Below, one piece after another: positions 60,118 to 64,000 of a stretch of DNA of 64,000 bases. The notes below the pieces were generated by a model. That model ran no database searches. It was not told the DNA's origin and saw only the letters and a list, made by a program, of their open reading frames with translations. Within the stretch, counting starts at the first letter, position 1. The number at the start of each line of letters is the position of its first letter. The stretch covers positions 2,023,501 through 2,087,500 of the forward strand of contig NZ_CP092415.1 of the NCBI RefSeq assembly GCF_023716465.1, in the 5' to 3' direction. The position numbers and the translations under genes are program-made. This stretch comes from Flagellimonas marinaquae (GTDB taxonomy: Bacteria > Bacteroidota > Bacteroidia > Flavobacteriales > Flavobacteriaceae).

Positions 60118-60807
60118 CTAAAAGCCTTCAACCATTTCCATTAGCTTGCGTTCGTCCTTAATGCCGATTTTTTTTCCGGAGGCATGGATAAGGCCTTTCT
60201 TTTTAAATTCTGAGATAATTCTAATGGCCGATTCGGTAGCGGTGCCCACTACATTGGAAATGTCCTCTCGGGAGAGTGTAAGTGCCAAATATCCATCTTC
60301 ATCTTCACCAAAATTATTTTTTAGATAAAGAAAAGCTTCGGCCATGCGCTGTTTTACGGTTTTTTGCGAAATGTTTACGATAACATCGTCCGCTTCCTTA
60401 AGGTCGTGTGCCATATGGCGAAGTACTTCCAAAGTGAAATTTGGATTTTTTTGGAGCGTATTGTTTATGCTTTCCTTTGGGATAAAACAAACCTCCATAT
60501 CGTCGACAGCTATAGCGGAAAGATTGGTGCTTTCTTGCGATATTACCGAGCGCTGCCCCAAAACTTCGCCCTTTGTGGCCAATTTTACGATTTGGTCCTT
60601 TCCGTTGGCGCTAAGTTTGGAAAGCTTCGAAACGCCATTGCGTACACAGTAGACCCCGTTCAGTTTTTCACCTTCTTCAAAAAGTGCATCTCCCTTTTTA
60701 ATGGTCTTTGTGGTTTTGGAGTCCGATACTTTTTTCAGCTCCTCCTTGCTCATGGCGCGTAAAGAATTGAACTGCCTAATGATACAATTTTCACACCTGC
60801 TTTCCAT
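60118..60807 (-). CDS. fnr: FNR-type Crp/Fnr regulator
   Basis: A 229-residue regulator: N-terminal Cys motif RCENC (residues about 4-8) preceding a cNMP-fold domain, plus Cys-bearing strands (GVYCVRNG, EVCFIPK), and a C-terminal HTH (LTLSREDISNVVGTATESAIRIISEFKKKGLI) close to the Fnr E--SR recognition helix. It probably senses oxygen through an Fe-S cluster; ligand completeness is uncertain. Transcribed divergently from ccoI. Confidence 0.9.
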   Translation of the reverse strand: MESRCENCIIRQFNSLRAMSKEELKKVSDSKTTKTIKKGDALFEEGEKLNGVYCVRNGVSKLSKLSANGKDQIVKLATKGEVLGQRSVISQESTNLSAIAVDDMEVCFIPKESINNTLQKNPNFTLEVLRHMAHDLKEADDVIVNISQKTVKQRMAEAFLYLKNNFGEDEDGYLALTLSREDISNVVGTATESAIRIISEFKKKGLIHASGKKIGIKDERKLMEMVEGF

Positions 60808-60860
60808 AATGATTAGTTTACCTGATTCGACAAAAATAGTTGATAAACAATCACAAAATA

Positions 60861-60874
60861 CTGATAAATATCAT
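60861..60874 (+). promoter_or_regulatory. FNR box between fnr and ccoI
   Basis: CTGATAAATATCAT holds TGAT-N4-ATCA, the core of the FNR consensus TTGAT-N4-ATCAA. A related TGAT-N5-ATCA lies 20 bases upstream. It is 53 bases before the ccoI ATG and 54 bases from the fnr start, so it may regulate both. Confidence 0.65.
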
Positions 60875-60926
60875 ATTTTTAAGAAGAATAGTAGTACAAA
60901 TTTGCAATAGGTAAAGCAAATGTGAA

Positions 60927-63311
60927 ATGACAGACCCGACCTGTTATCATTGTGGAGATGATTGCGGTAAAAACCGTGTACAATTTGATGATAAGGATTT
61001 TTGTTGCAATGGTTGTAAGACCGTTTACGAAATCTTTACCTCCAATGGTCTGTCCACTTTTTACGAAATAGAAGGCAAAGCAGGTACCACTCCAAACGAA
61101 ATCCGTCAGAAATACGATTTTTTGGACAACCAGGAAATTGTGAAACAACTTGTGGAGTTCGACGAAGATGGCGTACAAGTGATAAGTTTGAGTATTCCCA
61201 ATATTCATTGTAGTTCCTGCATATGGGTGTTGGAAAATTTGAACAAGTTGCATTCGGCCATTACGGTTTCCCAAGTAGATTTTCCTAAGAAAACCATTAG
61301 GGTTACCTTCAAAACAGAAGATTTTTCGTTGAAAGCCTTGGTGCTGCTGTTGGGGAGTATTGGTTACGAACCTTATATTTCGTTGGAGGAGTACAATAAA
61401 AAGGGGAAAAAGGTGGATCGTTCCCTAATTTATAAACTCGGAGTGGCCGGATTTGCGTTCGGTAATGTAATGCTGTTCTCCTTCCCGGAGTATTTCGAGG
61501 TCGAAGAGTTTTGGTTGGATCAATATAAGAGCGTTTTCCGTTGGCTGATGTTCGCCTTTTCGCTGCCCGTGGTATTTTATGCTTCCCAAGATTACTTTGT
61601 TTCCGCTTATAAGGGCATCCGCTCCAAATTGTTGAACATTGATGTGCCGATAGCCCTTGGGATACTGACCCTTTTTCTAAGAAGCACCGCGGATATTATT
61701 TTTGACCTGGGTTCCGGTTTCTTTGATAGTCTCACCGGTCTGGTCTTCTTTTTGTTGTTGGGCAAGTTTTTTCAACAAAAAACCTATGCCTATCTGTCGT
61801 TCGAGCGCGACTACAAATCCTATTTTCCGATTGCGGTGACCCGATTGGGTAAAAATGGCGAAGAGGAGAACATACAAATTTATAATATCGAGGTAGGGGA
61901 TAGGATCCTGATCCGGAGCCACGAGATCATTCCAGTGGATTCAATTCTGATAAAAGGAACCGCCGAGATCGACTATAGTTTTGTTACCGGGGAATCCGAA
62001 CCTGTGTTTAAGGAATCGGGAGAGAAGCTGTTCGCCGGTGGCAAGCAACTTTCAGGTGTCTTGGAAGTAGAGGTCTTAAAATCCGTTTCGCAAAGCTATC
62101 TTACCCAACTTTGGGGCAATTCCGTATTTTCCAAGGACAAATCCAGTCAATTCCAGACCCTTACCGATAGCATAGGAAAGCGATTTACCATTGCTGTGTT
62201 GAGTATAGCCACATTGGCCACTTTGTTTTGGTTGGTGTTCGATCCTAGCCTTGCCCTAAATGTGTTCACTTCGGTATTGATCATTGCCTGCCCCTGCGCC
62301 ATTGCCTTGGCCGCACCGTTCACATTGGGGAATATGCTTCGCATTTTTGGAAAACATAAATTCTATTTAAAAAATGCTAGCGTAATCGAGAGGCTATCCA
62401 TAATCGATACAGCTATTTTTGACAAAACCGGTACGCTGACCACCAATGTAAAGGATACCATCCATTATGAAGGAATGGAGCTTACCGAGGAAGAGACGGC
62501 ACTGTTAAAAACAACCCTGAGAGCATCCAATCACCCCTTGAGCCGATCGTTGTACAATATTTTAAAATCCAACGCCATAATGACCCTTGAGGAATTCCAA
62601 GAGCATACCGGCAAAGGAATAGAAGGCAAGTACAATCAACATACCATAAAAGTAGGCTCAGCGGCCTATGTGGGCGAAAACCACTCCAACTCCATAACCA
62701 ATACTACAGTTTATGTAAGTGCGGATGAAGATGTGAAAGGTAGGTTCGTGTTCAAAAACACATACCGGGACGGCATGAGCCAAATATTTGATGAATTGTC
62801 CAATGATCTTAACCTAGGTATTCTTTCGGGCGATAATGATGGTGAAAAAAAGAAGCTGGAGGGCTTGCTCCCGGCAAAGACCAAAATGATGTTCGATCAA
62901 AAACCGGAAGATAAACTGGAATATATCAAAAAGTTACAGCAGAAACATAAGGTCTTAATGGTGGGCGACGGCCTGAACGATGCTGGAGCCTTGGCACAGA
63001 GCAACGTAGGGTTGGCCGTTTCGGAAAACATAAACGTGTTCTCCCCTGCCTGCGACGGAATTTTAGATGCTGCCCAACTGCGAACGCTGCCAAAATTTAT
63101 TAAATTATCCAAGCAATCCGTTCGGATAATCAAAATGAGTTTTTTGCTTTCATTGTGTTATAATGTCGTGGGATTGTATTTTGCCGTTACAGGGCAGTTA
63201 CAACCAGTAATAGCCGCTATTTTAATGCCTTTGAGTTCAATTAGTATCGTGGTGTTTACCACCTTGGCCACCAATTTTGTGGCTAGAGAGTTAAAAAATA
63301 AAGAAAGCTGA
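60927..63311 (+). CDS. ccoI: Copper-transporting P-type ATPase CcoI/FixI
   Basis: A 794-residue P1B ATPase for cytochrome cbb3 oxidase maturation. An N-terminal Cys-rich region (CYHCGDDC, CCNGCKTVYEIF) is followed by a heavy-metal domain (IHCSSCIWVLENL), eight membrane segments with ion-site CPC (IACPCAIALAAPFTLG), TGES, the phosphorylated Asp in FDKTGTLTT, and GDGLNDAGALA. It exports copper to the periplasm for the CuB site. It heads the ccoI-ccoS-ccoN order. Confidence 0.96.
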   Translation: MTDPTCYHCGDDCGKNRVQFDDKDFCCNGCKTVYEIFTSNGLSTFYEIEGKAGTTPNEIRQKYDFLDNQEIVKQLVEFDEDGVQVISLSIPNIHCSSCIWVLENLNKLHSAITVSQVDFPKKTIRVTFKTEDFSLKALVLLLGSIGYEPYISLEEYNKKGKKVDRSLIYKLGVAGFAFGNVMLFSFPEYFEVEEFWLDQYKSVFRWLMFAFSLPVVFYASQDYFVSAYKGIRSKLLNIDVPIALGILTLFLRSTADIIFDLGSGFFDSLTGLVFFLLLGKFFQQKTYAYLSFERDYKSYFPIAVTRLGKNGEEENIQIYNIEVGDRILIRSHEIIPVDSILIKGTAEIDYSFVTGESEPVFKESGEKLFAGGKQLSGVLEVEVLKSVSQSYLTQLWGNSVFSKDKSSQFQTLTDSIGKRFTIAVLSIATLATLFWLVFDPSLALNVFTSVLIIACPCAIALAAPFTLGNMLRIFGKHKFYLKNASVIERLSIIDTAIFDKTGTLTTNVKDTIHYEGMELTEEETALLKTTLRASNHPLSRSLYNILKSNAIMTLEEFQEHTGKGIEGKYNQHTIKVGSAAYVGENHSNSITNTTVYVSADEDVKGRFVFKNTYRDGMSQIFDELSNDLNLGILSGDNDGEKKKLEGLLPAKTKMMFDQKPEDKLEYIKKLQQKHKVLMVGDGLNDAGALAQSNVGLAVSENINVFSPACDGILDAAQLRTLPKFIKLSKQSVRIIKMSFLLSLCYNVVGLYFAVTGQLQPVIAAILMPLSSISIVVFTTLATNFVARELKNKES

Positions 63312-63370
63312 TATATGTCATTTTTTGAAGCATACCATCACAGTAGTTTTACCCCTAAATTAAGGCAGGT

Positions 63371-63583
63371 ATGAGTGTTATTTATGTGTTGTTGGCCATT
63401 AGTGTAACGGTGGCCGTGGTCTTTTTTATAGCCTTTGTTTTTTCGGTAAAGAGCGGACAATACGACGACACCTATACCCCGTCGGTAAGAATGTTGTTCG
63501 AGGATGAGGTGGTAAAGAGCCAGGATAAATCAAACCTATATAGTAAAAAGGAAATCAAACAAACTAAAAGTACAAACCAATAA
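63371..63583 (+). CDS. ccoS: Cbb3-type oxidase assembly protein CcoS
   Basis: A 70-residue protein with one membrane segment (MSVIYVLLAISVTVAVVFFIAFVFSVKSGQYDD) and the DD motif before a polar tail, as in CcoS. It is needed for cofactor insertion into cbb3 oxidase. 59 bases after ccoI. Confidence 0.92.
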   Translation: MSVIYVLLAISVTVAVVFFIAFVFSVKSGQYDDTYTPSVRMLFEDEVVKSQDKSNLYSKKEIKQTKSTNQ

Positions 63584-63586
63584 AAT

Positions 63587-64000
63587 ATGGAAATACAACA
63601 GTTCCGCTACGATAACAAAATCGTGCAAAAGTTCTTATACGCTACCATTTTATGGGGTGTGGTAGGTATGGCAGTAGGTCTTTTGTTGGCCTTTATGTTT
63701 TTGTTCCCCAATGTTACCGAAGGTATTTCATGGTTGAGTTTTGGACGTTTGCGTCCATTGCATACCAACGCCGTGATTTTCGCATTTGTGGGTAACGCAA
63801 TTTTTGCAGGGGTGTATTACTCATTGCAGCGATTGCTCAAAGCTAGAATGTTCAGCGATGTTCTGAGCAACATCAATTTCTGGGGGTGGCAGTTGATCAT
63901 TGTGGCAGCGGCCATTACTTTGCCTTTGGGTTACACAACCTCAAAAGAGTACGCAGAATTGGAGTGGCCCATAGATTTGGCCATTGCTGTAGTTTGGGTG
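63587..64000 (+). CDS. ccoN: Cbb3-type cytochrome c oxidase subunit I, N-terminal part (continues beyond window)
   Basis: Open from ATG at 63587 to the right edge. It begins MEIQQFRYDNKIVQKFLYATILWG with the first membrane segment, then GRLRPLHTNAVIFAFVGN, whose His is the low-spin heme ligand, and FWGWQLIIVAAAITLPLG. This is the catalytic subunit of the high-affinity cbb3 oxidase. In many Bacteroidota CcoN is fused to CcoO; that part is outside the window. Confidence 0.96.
   Translation, partial: MEIQQFRYDNKIVQKFLYATILWGVVGMAVGLLLAFMFLFPNVTEGISWLSFGRLRPLHTNAVIFAFVGNAIFAGVYYSLQRLLKARMFSDVLSNINFWGWQLIIVAAAITLPLGYTTSKEYAELEWPIDLAIAVVWV

Noticed and set aside
1..64000. CRISPR arrays, complete insertion sequences, prophage genes
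   Set aside because: No regularly spaced repeats, transposase or phage structural genes were found in either strand.

Overview
The window looks like a chromosome segment of a marine-type flavobacterium (Bacteroidota, Flavobacteriaceae, probably near Muricauda/Flagellimonas; the genus is an inference). The evidence is: a replicative DnaE with an N-terminal DEDDh exonuclease fused on; promoters with the Bacteroidota -7 box TAnnTTTG and few Shine-Dalgarno sequences; a carboxypeptidase-regulatory-like/TonB-dependent receptor; BlaI/M56 pairs with TonB-type C-termini; DUF4407, DUF4260 and DUF7009 proteins; and a ccoI-ccoS-ccoN order with FNR next to it.

Layout. 0-0.7 kb: the 3' end of an McrC-type restriction gene next to the 3' end of tRNA-Asp, possibly an island edge. 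0.8-7.2 kb (mostly minus): DUF58 protein, thioredoxin, exonuclease-DnaE and a four-helix-bundle protein. 7.5-11.4 kb: rpsP-rimM, a beta-barrel protein, a TrmN6-type methyltransferase and glutaryl-CoA dehydrogenase. 11.4-18.4 kb (minus): YdeP-type molybdopterin oxidoreductase, DUF7009, a second DnaE and DinB, with a repeat-rich dinB promoter and a candidate small RNA beyond it. 18.7-25.5 kb: the complete histidine-utilisation operon hutH-hutI-hutU-hutG with a divergent LysR gene. 25.5-29.5 kb: nitroreductase, DUF456, a His-rich membrane-anchored protein and a TonB-dependent receptor. 29.6-35.5 kb: BlaI - M56/TonB sensor - TPR protein - lipoprotein - ruvC - (broken four-helix-bundle gene) - hemW.

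35.5-45.2 kb is accessory. Its first 3 kb are visibly AT-rich and encode a protein with a TssD/Hcp-like N-terminus and a metzincin zinc-protease C-terminus. Two paralogous lipoproteins follow it; a remnant of the toxin 3' end lies between them, and the block is bounded by a second copy of the hemW 3' end. I read it as a type VI-like effector/immunity locus. A secreted TIMP-like protein (mature N-terminus predicted C-D-C) lies 1.6 kb beyond it. The remainder holds an azoreductase, a Crp/Fnr regulator, an AraC regulator, an MBL hydrolase, an SDR and decayed gene fragments.

45.2-55.5 kb: cyclase-family protein, DUF4260, DUF4230, Dabb, MmcQ/YjbR, a membrane MutS-like ATPase, DUF4407, a second M56/BlaI pair with a different operator, PhnA and an M20 dipeptidase. 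55.6-64 kb: tRNA-Leu, a response regulator and a PAS histidine kinase, a serine/threonine dehydratase-like enzyme, a universal stress protein, FNR, then ccoI, ccoS and the start of ccoN. The last genes form an oxygen-limitation module with FNR-type palindromes in front of both usp and ccoI.

No CRISPR array, rRNA gene, complete insertion sequence or recognisable riboswitch was found. All calls come from reading the sequence and from family knowledge; no database search was run.
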